A DNA stretch of 64,000 bases, taken from Planctomycetota bacterium (lineage in GTDB: Bacteria > Planctomycetota > GCA-002687715). The stretch spans positions 1 through 64,000 of the forward strand of contig SIAO01000001.1 of the NCBI GenBank assembly GCA_009691765.1. Direction: 5' to 3'. The notes under the pieces were generated by a model, which saw only the letters and a program-made list of their open reading frames with translations, was not told the DNA's origin and did no database searches. Position numbers and translations under genes: made by a program. Of the stretch, positions 35,562-43,978 are shown one piece after another (positions within the stretch are counted from its first letter, which is position 1; the number at the start of each line of letters is the position of its first letter).

Positions 35562-35837
35562 CCGTTGTCGGGCGAAGTCTCGTATTTACAGGGGGTTATG
35601 CCCAATGAGTCGGTGTGCGGCAGGGGCGAACGGAGTCGCCTGAGCGCTGTTGTGGAAAATTCTGTTGAAAGAGTGTGGAAAAAAGTGCGCCACCAGTGCA
35701 TACTTCCTGCGTCGAGGCTACTGCAAAGGGGCAAATCGAAAGCTGGTGTTGAAGGTGCAGATCTTCACGGCTGAGTGTGTAGTGGTTGGCTTGTGCGATT
35801 CGAGAATTCAACTGTGATACCCAGCAATATTGACGGC
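35562..35837. other. Longest gene-free stretch; two DnaA-box-like repeats
   Basis: This 276-base gap holds no convincing gene. It is more AT-rich in its middle. Two direct copies of TGTGGAAAA (35651-35659 and 35674-35682, 23 bases apart start to start) differ from the DnaA box TGTGGATAA by one base each. A short inverted repeat GGCGA-N6-TCGCC is at 35626-35641. The glycosyltransferase promoter must lie here too. The repeats could be DnaA or another regulator's sites; the rsmG gene 1.5 kb away often neighbours chromosome origins. Confidence 0.35.
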
Positions 35838-37028
35838 ATGAACATCGTGAGGTTTATCCTCGATGTCCACGAGATCGGCGGCGCCGTTCTCGATGTTGAT
35901 ATCTTGGATCGCACACTCGCACGCCGCCGCCCGATCACCATTCACAAGCTGTTCATGACGTCACGTGAAGCGTGCGGTTGGACTGAAGTCGTGGGTAGCA
36001 GCACCATCAGCTACCACCCGATTCACTATCGTCTCGACAGCATCCAGCAGGATCGTGAGATGTTGGTTGCGCGCATCCGCAGCACTCTGGCGTCGATTGT
36101 TGACGCGCATGACATCGATCTTGTGGCGAATCACGTGCCGGAGATTGCATCAGGAGTGTTGGTCAGCCGCATCGTGAAGGAAATGGGATTGCCGCTGTTC
36201 ATCCAGTTCCATGGCGGCGACATTCCGCGCATGCGCTTTAGCGGCGAACACCAGTTGATGGTGGACACGGTGGTGCGCAATCTCAACGAATCTGCACGGC
36301 TTGCCGACGCAGTCAGCGCCGTGAGTGAGTCAGCAGGCAAGGTGTTCAAGGTGAAGTCTCACTTGAACCTTTGGACCGGTGCTGACGCAGAGTTCTATGA
36401 TCCAGCACGCATTCAGCCTGGCTTCTTGCGCGATCGCCTCGACTTGTCGGCAGACGTGCCCATCGTGGTTTTGCCTGCGCGCATCGTGCTCGAGAAGGGG
36501 CACAAAATTTTGTTGGATGCCGCTCGAGTGCTGGCGGATCGCAACGTGCCGTTCAATTTGGTCTTCGTTGGCTCGGCTCGCGAAGACATCAAGCGTCAGC
36601 TTGATGCGTGCGTGATGGAGTACGGGCTCTCAGGCATGGTTCACACTGTGCTGAACGCTACGCAGCACGAGATGCGCTACATCTATCGCGATAGCGACAT
36701 CGTGACCTTGCCTGGGTACCACTTTGAAGGTTGCCCGCGCTGCCTGCTGGAAGCTCAATTGATGGAGAAGCCGGTCGTGGCTTCCGATTCTGGCGGCACG
36801 CGTGAGTCCTTCCGCGATCACGAGACGGGTTTACTGTTCCCTGTGGGGGATGTGGGCCGTCTCGCCGCGACGTTGGAAACACTGCTGCTCAATCCCGAGC
36901 TGCGTGAACGCTTCGGCAAGGCAGGGCGCAAGTTCGTGAAGGACCGTTTCGATCTCGAGTCGCTTGCGGCTCGTCACGAACGCGTCTATCTCGACTTGCT
37001 GCGTCGCCCAGCCGCCGTGGTCGCTTGA
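35838..37028 (+). CDS. GT4-family glycosyltransferase
   Basis: A 396-residue glycosyltransferase of the GT-B fold. The N-terminal domain has FHGGDIPRMRF and the C-terminal domain the nucleotide-sugar site: VVLPARIVLEKGHKILLDA, FVGSAREDIKR, then the E-x7-E motif in PGYHFEGCPRCLLEAQLMEKPVVAS followed by SGGTRESF and GLLFPVGDV. The sugar and acceptor are unknown; cell-surface glycan assembly is the usual role. The ATG at 35838 is preferred to the frame start at 35775. Its 3' end overlaps the convergent MazG-like gene by 43 bases. Confidence 0.9.
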   Translation: MNIVRFILDVHEIGGAVLDVDILDRTLARRRPITIHKLFMTSREACGWTEVVGSSTISYHPIHYRLDSIQQDREMLVARIRSTLASIVDAHDIDLVANHVPEIASGVLVSRIVKEMGLPLFIQFHGGDIPRMRFSGEHQLMVDTVVRNLNESARLADAVSAVSESAGKVFKVKSHLNLWTGADAEFYDPARIQPGFLRDRLDLSADVPIVVLPARIVLEKGHKILLDAARVLADRNVPFNLVFVGSAREDIKRQLDACVMEYGLSGMVHTVLNATQHEMRYIYRDSDIVTLPGYHFEGCPRCLLEAQLMEKPVVASDSGGTRESFRDHETGLLFPVGDVGRLAATLETLLLNPELRERFGKAGRKFVKDRFDLESLAARHERVYLDLLRRPAAVVA

Positions 37029-37357
37029 CGCGACGCCGCGAGTGCGGCCGCCAGCTCTTTGCGCCAAATTGGTGCACGCCGTTTTAGGTCGCTGAGTTTG
37101 GATTCAACGGCTGCTCCGAGATCGACTTTGTGCGCCGTCGCGATTTCTGCGAGGCACACAAACACATCGGCGAGTTCGCCGCCGAGATCTGCTTTGGACA
37201 ACGGCTTGCCGTAGGCGTGGGTGTCTAACAGCAGCTTCGCAACTTCGCCGCACTCCTCGGCGAGTGCAGTCGCTTGACCCAAGGGCGGATGCTGCAGACC
37301 ACGCAGCGTGCTGCGCAGTTGCCGGCAGCTCTCAGCAATGGTGAGAGTGTTGCTCAT
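36986..37357 (-). CDS. MazG-like nucleotide pyrophosphohydrolase
   Basis: A 123-residue all-alpha NTP-PPase fold protein. The metal-binding motifs are EECGEVAK and LGGELADVFVCL, matching the ExxE and ExxD pairs of the MazG family. Such enzymes hydrolyse non-canonical or excess nucleoside triphosphates to monophosphate and pyrophosphate. The C-terminus is basic and overlaps the glycosyltransferase 3' end on the other strand. Its ATG overlaps the rsmG stop by four bases (ATGA on the minus strand), so the two are translated together. Confidence 0.85.
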   Translation of the reverse strand: MSNTLTIAESCRQLRSTLRGLQHPPLGQATALAEECGEVAKLLLDTHAYGKPLSKADLGGELADVFVCLAEIATAHKVDLGAAVESKLSDLKRRAPIWRKELAAALAASRQATTAAGRRSKSR

Positions 37358-38019
37358 GAGTTTCTCCTGAAGCGAATCAACTGCGACGGTTTGAAGCTGG
37401 TGTAGGGGATGGGTTGCAAGAACTCACAGCGTTCGGCAGGGGCCCTTGCGACGGCCTCCTTCATTTCGCCTTCGTCCACCGTCGCCGATTTCCACACGAT
37501 CAACACGCCACTGAGTTTGAGCGCTGGTGCTGCCACGTGCAGAACTTCTTTTAGGGGTCCAACGGCGCGGCAGGTGATCGCGTCGCAACGCCCCTTGAGT
37601 TGCCCTAGGGCGAGGGCCTCCATGCGCACAGGCTGCAAGTGGATGTTGTTCTCATTGAGTCCCTCGAGAGCGCGCCGAACCGCTTCGAGTTTGCGACCGC
37701 GACTCTCCACGAGATGCACGCTCCACTCAGGCCAAACGAGTGCGAGCACCACGCCTGGAAACCCGCCACCACTCCCGTAGTCGGCTACAACGGCTTTCGC
37801 GGGTAGGGGTAACTCACGCAGGTGGTGCCCGATGGCCAGAGCATCGAGCACCAAGCGTTCTACGGCGTCCTCCTCGGTGCGAACAGCAGTGACGTTGGTC
37901 ACGATACTTTCAGCGAGGATGGCGCGTACATAGCGCTGCAATTGCTCAACCTTGCTTGGCGTCAGGTCAACGCCGAAGTGCGACGCAGCAGTGCTGAGAG
38001 TTTCCCAGGTCGTACTCAT
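37354..38019 (-). CDS. rsmG: 16S rRNA (guanine-527-N7) methyltransferase RsmG
   Basis: A 221-residue SAM-dependent enzyme that methylates G527 of 16S rRNA. Motif I reads YGSGGGFPGVVLA, which matches the GxGxGFPG signature of RsmG, and the N-terminal helix bundle is followed by EESIVTNVTAVRTEED-type sequence (LAESIVTNVTAVR). VHLVESRGRKLEAVR and CRAVGPLKEVL are family-like. The ATG at 38019 is chosen since upstream residues do not fit the family. Unlike the common arrangement it is not next to mnmG, parA/parB or dnaA in this window. Confidence 0.94.
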   Translation of the reverse strand: MSTTWETLSTAASHFGVDLTPSKVEQLQRYVRAILAESIVTNVTAVRTEEDAVERLVLDALAIGHHLRELPLPAKAVVADYGSGGGFPGVVLALVWPEWSVHLVESRGRKLEAVRRALEGLNENNIHLQPVRMEALALGQLKGRCDAITCRAVGPLKEVLHVAAPALKLSGVLIVWKSATVDEGEMKEAVARAPAERCEFLQPIPYTSFKPSQLIRFRRNS

Positions 38020-38109
38020 AGAGGGCTCTTGTGGTTCATGGCGGGCGGAGTCTATCTTGGTGCGCAGCGTAACCAGCGCAGCCCCGCAGATCGCGGGCCA
38101 GGAGACCTC

Positions 38110-38808
38110 ATGCGTAATGCCATGTTTGTGGGAATGTTTCTCGCGGTACTGACGGTTTCGGTTTATGCCCAAGCGGAGAAGGCGCAGGAGCGCCGCTTCG
38201 GACTCGCCAAGCCCATCAAGTTGAGCGCGGAATCAGAGGTCTATGGAGCCGAACTCAAGGCCTTGGCTCTCGTTAACTTGAAGGATGTCGTGGCCGCGCC
38301 TGCCGCCTGGAAGGGCCGCACCGTGCAACTCCGTGGCGTGATCGATTCCGTGTGCGCCAAGAAGGGCTGCTGGATGATGCTCGGCAGCGCGGAACAGCGC
38401 GTGCGCGTTGGCTTCAAGGACTACTCGTTCTTTGTGCCGTTCGATGTCGCGGGTAAGGATGTTGCAGTCGAGGGCGTGATTGACGTGCGCGTGGAGACCG
38501 AGGCGGAACGCCGTCACTACGCTCAAGACGCCAAGAAGAGCGCCGAAGAAATCGCGGCCATCAAGGGCGATCGCACTGTGATTTCCTTCATCGCTGATGC
38601 GGTGCAGCTCGGAAAACTTCCGGCCGCCCCTGCGTCTGCCAAGGCGGAACTGCCTGTGAGTGAGAAGCGCGCTGAAGGCGGGCCAGTGTGTCCCGATGTG
38701 AAGGGTGCCGAGAAGAAACCCGTTGAGGGCACCAAGCCTGTCGAAGGCGAGAAGAAGGCTGACTGCGGCGGTTGCACTAAGGGTGCCACCGGTAACGGCC
38801 AAGGCTAA
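38110..38808 (+). CDS. Exported DUF4920 protein with Cys-containing Lys/Pro-rich tail
   Basis: A 232-residue protein with signal peptide MRNAMFVGMFLAVLTVSVYAQ. The DUF4920 domain (about residues 40-180) shows VCAKKGCWMML with two conserved cysteines, FKDYSFFVPFD, and RRHYAQDAKKSAEEIAAIKG. The tail holds two KPVEG repeats and ends in a DCGGC motif. DUF4920 function is not established; paired cysteines with His/Met would suit copper or redox roles (inference). AGGAG precedes the ATG at 38110. Divergent from rsmG with 90 bases between. Confidence 0.85.
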   Translation: MRNAMFVGMFLAVLTVSVYAQAEKAQERRFGLAKPIKLSAESEVYGAELKALALVNLKDVVAAPAAWKGRTVQLRGVIDSVCAKKGCWMMLGSAEQRVRVGFKDYSFFVPFDVAGKDVAVEGVIDVRVETEAERRHYAQDAKKSAEEIAAIKGDRTVISFIADAVQLGKLPAAPASAKAELPVSEKRAEGGPVCPDVKGAEKKPVEGTKPVEGEKKADCGGCTKGATGNGQG

Positions 38809-38812
38809 AGTC

Positions 38813-40051
38813 CTACGCTTTTCTCACCTCGAAACGAATGGTGAAGGTCTTGCGGCCTCGTTGCACTTTCATTTGCAGCGGGGTCGCTGGTCGTTTTAGC
38901 GAGAACAGCTCGTGCACTTGCTCGAGGCCAGTGACTGCTTTGCCGTCGACTTGCAGCAGTTTGTCCCCCTTCAACAGTCCGTTTTTTGCACCGTCTCCCG
39001 TGTCACTGAGCTCTGCGAGCACCACGCCACCATCTTGTCCCACAGCGACCTTGGCGCCGAGATAAAAGAATGGCCCTTCGACGCCGCGCTCTGAAGTGCG
39101 TGGCATGGACTGGCGCGCGTCTTCAGCGAACTTTGGTTTCGCACCTTCGCCAAGGCGGCGCACAAGCCTGTAGCCGAGCCGTGTGATGCGAGCGAGGTCT
39201 GTGGCATTCACTTTGTCTGCGTCGTCAGCAGGCGTGTGGTAATCAGCGTGCTCGGCGGTGAAGAAGAACAAGGCTGGCACACCGATGGCATAAAATGAAT
39301 CGAAATCGCTGGGCCCGCGTCCACCGCCGTGAAGTTCGAGCGCAAACCCAAAGGGCTTGTTGACGTCGCGAATGAGGCTTTCGAAAGTGGATCCCGTGTT
39401 CAAACCACCAATGAACAAGTACTGATCGCGACTGCGTCCGATCATGTCCAAGTTCAGCATGGCCACGAGTTGAGCCGCGGGGATGGTTGGGGCTTTGCAC
39501 CACGCTTTGCTGCCCACGAGTCCGAGTTCTTCGCCAGAGAATGCGAGGAACAGCACGCTGCGTTTGGGTGGTTTGAGGGCGAGAGCTTCAATCAGTTCGA
39601 GGAGCGCACTGCTGCCGGACGCATTGTCGTCGGCGCCGTTGTGGACTTGGCCTTTCCCAGCTTCGCCGCTGCGTGAACCGAAGGCACCCATGCCGACATG
39701 GTCGTAGTGCGCTCCAACGACCACGTGTTCTTTTCGTAGGACACTGTCGCTTCCTGGCAACACTCCGCAGATGTTGCGACACACGCGGTTGAGCGCCGAG
39801 AACTTTTGCTCGTAGCTCTTGTTGTCGCCCGCAGGCTTCAGACCGTGTTGTTTCATGACAGCGATGATGCGCTCGCCAGCGAGCGCGATTTCCGCAGAGC
39901 CGGTGACGCGCCCTTTCAGTTCATCGCTGGCGAAGTAGCGCAGATGCTCCATCACGCCTTCGCTCGAAATCAGCTTTTCGCCATCGTCACTAGGTTCTTG
40001 AGCGCAGAGCGGGGCTAACAGCAACAACAGGGCCAACAGGCGGACTTTCAT
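38813..40051 (-). CDS. Secreted M28-family metallopeptidase with C-terminal PDZ domain
   Basis: A 412-residue exported peptidase. Signal peptide MKVRLLALLLLLAPLCAQ; M28 domain about residues 30-300 with YFASDELKGR, GAHYDHVGMG (zinc His), HNGADDNASG (bridging Asp), FSGEELGLVGS (catalytic Glu pair), LNLDMIGR and AEHADYHTPADD (terminal His). A PDZ domain covers about 325-410 (YLGAKVAVGQDGGVVLAEL, GLLKGDKLLQVDGKAV). PDZ domains commonly bind C-termini and regulate access. A GGGAG seven bases upstream supports ATG 40051. Related to the M28 enzyme at 883-2235, which lacks the PDZ. Confidence 0.93.
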   Translation of the reverse strand: MKVRLLALLLLLAPLCAQEPSDDGEKLISSEGVMEHLRYFASDELKGRVTGSAEIALAGERIIAVMKQHGLKPAGDNKSYEQKFSALNRVCRNICGVLPGSDSVLRKEHVVVGAHYDHVGMGAFGSRSGEAGKGQVHNGADDNASGSSALLELIEALALKPPKRSVLFLAFSGEELGLVGSKAWCKAPTIPAAQLVAMLNLDMIGRSRDQYLFIGGLNTGSTFESLIRDVNKPFGFALELHGGGRGPSDFDSFYAIGVPALFFFTAEHADYHTPADDADKVNATDLARITRLGYRLVRRLGEGAKPKFAEDARQSMPRTSERGVEGPFFYLGAKVAVGQDGGVVLAELSDTGDGAKNGLLKGDKLLQVDGKAVTGLEQVHELFSLKRPATPLQMKVQRGRKTFTIRFEVRKA

Positions 40052-40130
40052 AAAACACTCCCTAGGGCTCACAGCATAAACTTGACGCGCCTTTCCTGTG
40101 GTTGCACAGTCGGGCCTCTGGAGCCAACGG

Positions 40131-41402
40131 ATGCGCCTCGCTTTTCGTCTCATATTTTCGATCTTCTGTTGTCTGAGTGCTTGTGCCACGGACCCAGTAG
40201 GCCCGGTGGACCACGTCAAGCCTGCCGCGGTTCCGCTGCCGCTGGTTGCGCGCAAGCCTCTGCCGTTGCCGGCCAGTCCGCGCGCCTCTTGGGTGGTGCG
40301 CACAACCCTCAAGGACCGAGCTGCAATCCAACGCATCGTGGAGCAAGCAGCCGTCGCCGGCCTGAATAGCTTGTTTGTGCAAGTGCGTGGGCGTGGTGAC
40401 GCTTGGTTCCGAGGCGGTGTGGAACCCATCGCCGCGTTGCACGCGGCCAACGAGTTTGATCCGTTAGAAGAGTTGCTTTGCTTTGCCCACGCCCGCGGTA
40501 TCGCCGTGCACGCTTGGGTGAATGCCAATCTCGTAGCAGATCCAGAGGCGATGCCCGCTGACGAAGGCCATGTCGTGCGCGCTCATCCGGAGTGGTTGCA
40601 ACTGCCCGAGGCCTTGTGCGCGGAGTTGTTGGGTTTGGCACCCAAGCATCCGGTGTTCGTGGAACGCTTGGTTCAACATGCACGCGCCAACAAGGGCAGC
40701 GTTGAGGGCCTGTTCGCCGACCCGGCCAATCCGGAGTATCGCGCGCATGTTGTGAACGTGGTCGCTGATTTAGCGAGGCGCTACCCACTCGAAGGCATCC
40801 ACTTGGATTACATCCGCTATCCAGGCCGTGCTTGGGGATACAGCACGGCGGGGCTCGCAATCTTTCGCAACGAGCTTCAAGCGCGCATGACTGCGAAGGA
40901 GCACGCTGCCTTGGATGCGGCACAACAAAGCGATCCGCTGCTCGCTGTGCGCCGTTACCCGCAGCGCTTCGATCAGTTCAGGCGCGACTCTGTGAACAGC
41001 CTCGTTGCCGAGGTTTCCACGAAACTCCGTCAACTGCGTCCAGACTTGTTGCTCAGTGCGGCTGTGTTTCCAGAACCTGAAAGTTGCAAAGAGAAGCAAT
41101 TCCAAGACTGGCGCGTGTGGTTGCGCGAAGGTTGGATCGATGTGGCCTGCCCCATGAACTATGCGGTGGATCGTCAGGCCTTCGAGCGCGCGCTCAATGC
41201 CGAACTGGCGCAAGACAGTGGCAAGATCATCGTGGGTTTGGGCTCATGGCGCCTTCCGCTTGCGGAAACTCTGGAGCGTATGGCTTTGGTGCAGCGCCGC
41301 AACGCTGGTGGTGTGTTGCTTTTCTCCCATGGTGGGCTGGAAGAGCAGGCAGGTGCCTTCGAAGCCTTGGGTGAGGCAGCACGCAAGGCGGTAGTGCAAT
41401 GA
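40131..41402 (+). CDS. GHL10-type glycoside hydrolase-like lipoprotein (COG1649)
   Basis: A 423-residue protein with a short signal sequence ending in lipobox LSAC. The TIM-barrel domain shows LNSLFVQVRGRGDAWF, FAHARGIAVHAWVNANLV, the catalytic-region GIHLDYIRYPG and late WIDVACPMNYA, all typical of the GHL10/YngK/DUF187 family. Members act on glycans, possibly peptidoglycan, but specificity is undefined. ATG 40131 gives the signal sequence. The gene end (ATGATG at 41399) touches the start region of the M14-like gene. Confidence 0.87.
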   Translation: MRLAFRLIFSIFCCLSACATDPVGPVDHVKPAAVPLPLVARKPLPLPASPRASWVVRTTLKDRAAIQRIVEQAAVAGLNSLFVQVRGRGDAWFRGGVEPIAALHAANEFDPLEELLCFAHARGIAVHAWVNANLVADPEAMPADEGHVVRAHPEWLQLPEALCAELLGLAPKHPVFVERLVQHARANKGSVEGLFADPANPEYRAHVVNVVADLARRYPLEGIHLDYIRYPGRAWGYSTAGLAIFRNELQARMTAKEHAALDAAQQSDPLLAVRRYPQRFDQFRRDSVNSLVAEVSTKLRQLRPDLLLSAAVFPEPESCKEKQFQDWRVWLREGWIDVACPMNYAVDRQAFERALNAELAQDSGKIIVGLGSWRLPLAETLERMALVQRRNAGGVLLFSHGGLEEQAGAFEALGEAARKAVVQ

Positions 41403-41434
41403 TGGCGCGATCACCGCGCGAAGGAGTGCGAAGC

Positions 41435-43969
41435 ATGGGCCGCTATCTCATGGTCTTGGTGAGTGTGCTTGCTGGCGTGCAAGCTCAAGATGCTGCGATG
41501 CTCGCGATTTTTGGGAGTGGATCCCACGACGCTGCAATACCGACGCCACTTCAGATTCTCGGTTTCGAACTGGGGTCCAGAGTGAGCTCGCCGGAAGAGG
41601 TCGCGCGTTACGCCAGCATGGTGGCTGCAGTCTCGGATCGAGTGAAGTTGGTGGAGATCGGCAAGACCGTGCGCGATCGCCCGCTGTTGCACGTGCTGGT
41701 GAGTTCGTCCGCGAATCTGGAGCGCATTGCAACTATCGCCGCAGCACATCGCGACATGCTCGAGCGTGGTGTTGAGGCCGCACCGGATTTGCCTGTGCAT
41801 GTCGTGTTGGGCATGAGTGTCCATGGCAATGAACCTTCTGGTGTCGAGGCGGGACTCGGCTTGCTATGGCACTTGGCGTCTTCGACGAGCAAGGAAACAA
41901 CGGCGCTCCTTGAATCCGTCGTGATCGAAATCGCGCTCGACATGAACCCAGATGGGCGCGCCCGCTTTTCACAAGGTCTGCGTGATCGAGGGCAATGGGT
42001 GGGTGAGGAACGCGCGGGTTCATTTGCGCACACGGAAGGCTGGCCAAGCGGACGTGGGAATGGGAATTGGTTCGACATGAATCGCGATTGGCACTTGCAA
42101 ACGCAGCCAGAATCGCGCGCTCGCGTGGCGCGTTGTGTTCAGCATCCGCCGCAGGTCATTGGTGATTTTCACGAAATGGGTAGCGACGATGGCTACTACG
42201 CGGCGACGCCAGCCGGTCCGCCGCGCAACATGTTGCAAACGGCGCAAGTCAGCGAGACGTTGGCCATGATTGGTGAAGGCATCGTTGCCGCGCAAGAAGC
42301 GCGGGGACAGAGCTTGTGGAGTGGTGATCGCTTCCCAGCAGATTTCCCCGGTTACGGCGGAGCGTGGGGAGCCTTCAGTGGTGCGGCTTGCCTCACGCTT
42401 GAACAAGCGGGCTCGGGTGCTGGGCGTGTGCAGCGCAGCGATGGTTCTGTGCTCACGCTCAGTGCGGCTGCGGCGAATCATGCCGCTACTGCGCTCGCCA
42501 TGCTGGAGAGTTCTGCAGCAGGGCGCCAGCGCATTCATCAAAACTTCGCGGCACATAGTCGCCATGTGCGCGAAGCTGCTGCACGCGAAGAATCTCCTAC
42601 TTATCTCTTGGCTCCGGGCACCGAGCGGGGGTCGCTGCGGTTGCTCGCTGAGACACTGCAACGCAACGGCATTGCGCTCGCGCAGTTGCGCGAGGCACAG
42701 AACCTCGAAGTGCGTCCGCTGACAGGTGGGGAGTTGCGCGCAGAGAGTTTCCCCGCTGGCACGCTGGTCGTAAGTCGCCAGCAAGCGCGTGGATTGCTGG
42801 TGAGTGCGTTGCTTGATCCACGTTTGCCTCTCGATGAAGCCTTCTCCAAGGCTGAGGCCGAGCGTGAGTCAAATCAACAGAAACTCGAGCAGTACGACAT
42901 GAGTGCCTGGTGCATGCCATTGCTGTTTGGCGTGCAGTGCTGGCGTGGAGCAGCATTGAGTCCTGAGCGCCTCGAGGCCTGGGCCGCTGAGGAAGCACAA
43001 GCGTTGGCTGAAATCGCGGAACCCCTCGCTTGGGTGAGTCGCGAAACCGGAGCTCGGGCCATTAGTGCCGCCGTCGAGCTTCTGCAGAAGGGTGTTCGCT
43101 TGCGCTATGCACCTTTTGAGTTTGTTGCTGATGGCAAAGTGCACTCTGCGGGGAGCATCGTGGCGCTGGCTGAGCGCAATCCAGAAGCGACGGAGCGCAA
43201 TCTGCTTCAGGCAGCAGTGAAATCAGGCTGGATGCGGCCGTTGCGGAGTGGCATTACGGAGCAGGGGCATGATGTTGGTTCGTGGCGCACACGCGCACTC
43301 CTCGTCCCCAAGATTGTGTTGCTGACAGGTGAGGACACGGATTCTGCTTCTGCCGGAGCTGCAGGTTGGGTGTTGCACACCGTTGCAGGGTTGCCGGTAG
43401 TGCGTGCGCGCGTAGGCGACCTCGAGCGCGCATTGGAATCAGCCACGGTGCTTGTGATGCCAGACGGGCGCTACGGCAAAGGCGTGTCCAAGGACCTGCT
43501 GGAATCCTTCCTCGGTCGCGGCGGGGTCGTGATTGCCTTTGCTGGTGCCGCGAAGTTTTTGTCAGGCAAAGAGTGCGGTTTGCTCAACGTGAAACCCGTG
43601 AAGGACCTCGAGGCGGGCGACAGCTTCAACGGCGTTGTGGTCAAGACGATGGATTTCGCAGACATGTGGTTGACTCATGGTCTGCAACAGAAGGGTGCAT
43701 GGTTGTTGCGTGGTGACGCGTTGTTCGCGAGGCCGGATGCGGATTCGAAGGCCAAGATGTTGCTACAGGCCGATTGCGTTGAAAGCGGTTCTGATTCGCA
43801 ACGCTTGCATCCGAAAGTCTCAGGCTTGCCGCTGCTGCTTGAAGAGCCCGTGAAGCGCGGCCGCATTGTGGCGTTTTGTAGCGACCCATGCTTGCGCGGT
43901 GCAAATCCGGCAGCGTGGCGGCCGTTGTTCAACGCCATTCTCTTGGGGCCGGGTCTCGCACGCGACTGA
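41435..43969 (+). CDS. Secreted M14-type metallocarboxypeptidase-like protein with C-terminal GATase1-like domain
   Basis: An 844-residue exported protein. After the signal peptide (MGRYLMVLVSVLAGVQAQ) the M14 domain shows the zinc-binding HGNE (VHGNEPSGVE) and the third ligand His in IGDFHEMGS, with NPDGRARF between. A long middle region follows. The C-terminal part (about residues 630-780) has VLLTGEDTDSASAGAAGWVL and a GRGGVVIAFAGAAKFL segment resembling GATase1-like domains found with such peptidases in Bacteroidetes. The ATG at 41435 is preferred (GGAG nine bases upstream); an ATG at 41399 overlaps the GHL10 stop. Confidence 0.84.
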   Translation: MGRYLMVLVSVLAGVQAQDAAMLAIFGSGSHDAAIPTPLQILGFELGSRVSSPEEVARYASMVAAVSDRVKLVEIGKTVRDRPLLHVLVSSSANLERIATIAAAHRDMLERGVEAAPDLPVHVVLGMSVHGNEPSGVEAGLGLLWHLASSTSKETTALLESVVIEIALDMNPDGRARFSQGLRDRGQWVGEERAGSFAHTEGWPSGRGNGNWFDMNRDWHLQTQPESRARVARCVQHPPQVIGDFHEMGSDDGYYAATPAGPPRNMLQTAQVSETLAMIGEGIVAAQEARGQSLWSGDRFPADFPGYGGAWGAFSGAACLTLEQAGSGAGRVQRSDGSVLTLSAAAANHAATALAMLESSAAGRQRIHQNFAAHSRHVREAAAREESPTYLLAPGTERGSLRLLAETLQRNGIALAQLREAQNLEVRPLTGGELRAESFPAGTLVVSRQQARGLLVSALLDPRLPLDEAFSKAEAERESNQQKLEQYDMSAWCMPLLFGVQCWRGAALSPERLEAWAAEEAQALAEIAEPLAWVSRETGARAISAAVELLQKGVRLRYAPFEFVADGKVHSAGSIVALAERNPEATERNLLQAAVKSGWMRPLRSGITEQGHDVGSWRTRALLVPKIVLLTGEDTDSASAGAAGWVLHTVAGLPVVRARVGDLERALESATVLVMPDGRYGKGVSKDLLESFLGRGGVVIAFAGAAKFLSGKECGLLNVKPVKDLEAGDSFNGVVVKTMDFADMWLTHGLQQKGAWLLRGDALFARPDADSKAKMLLQADCVESGSDSQRLHPKVSGLPLLLEEPVKRGRIVAFCSDPCLRGANPAAWRPLFNAILLGPGLARD

Positions 43970-43978
43970 GCCTTGAGC

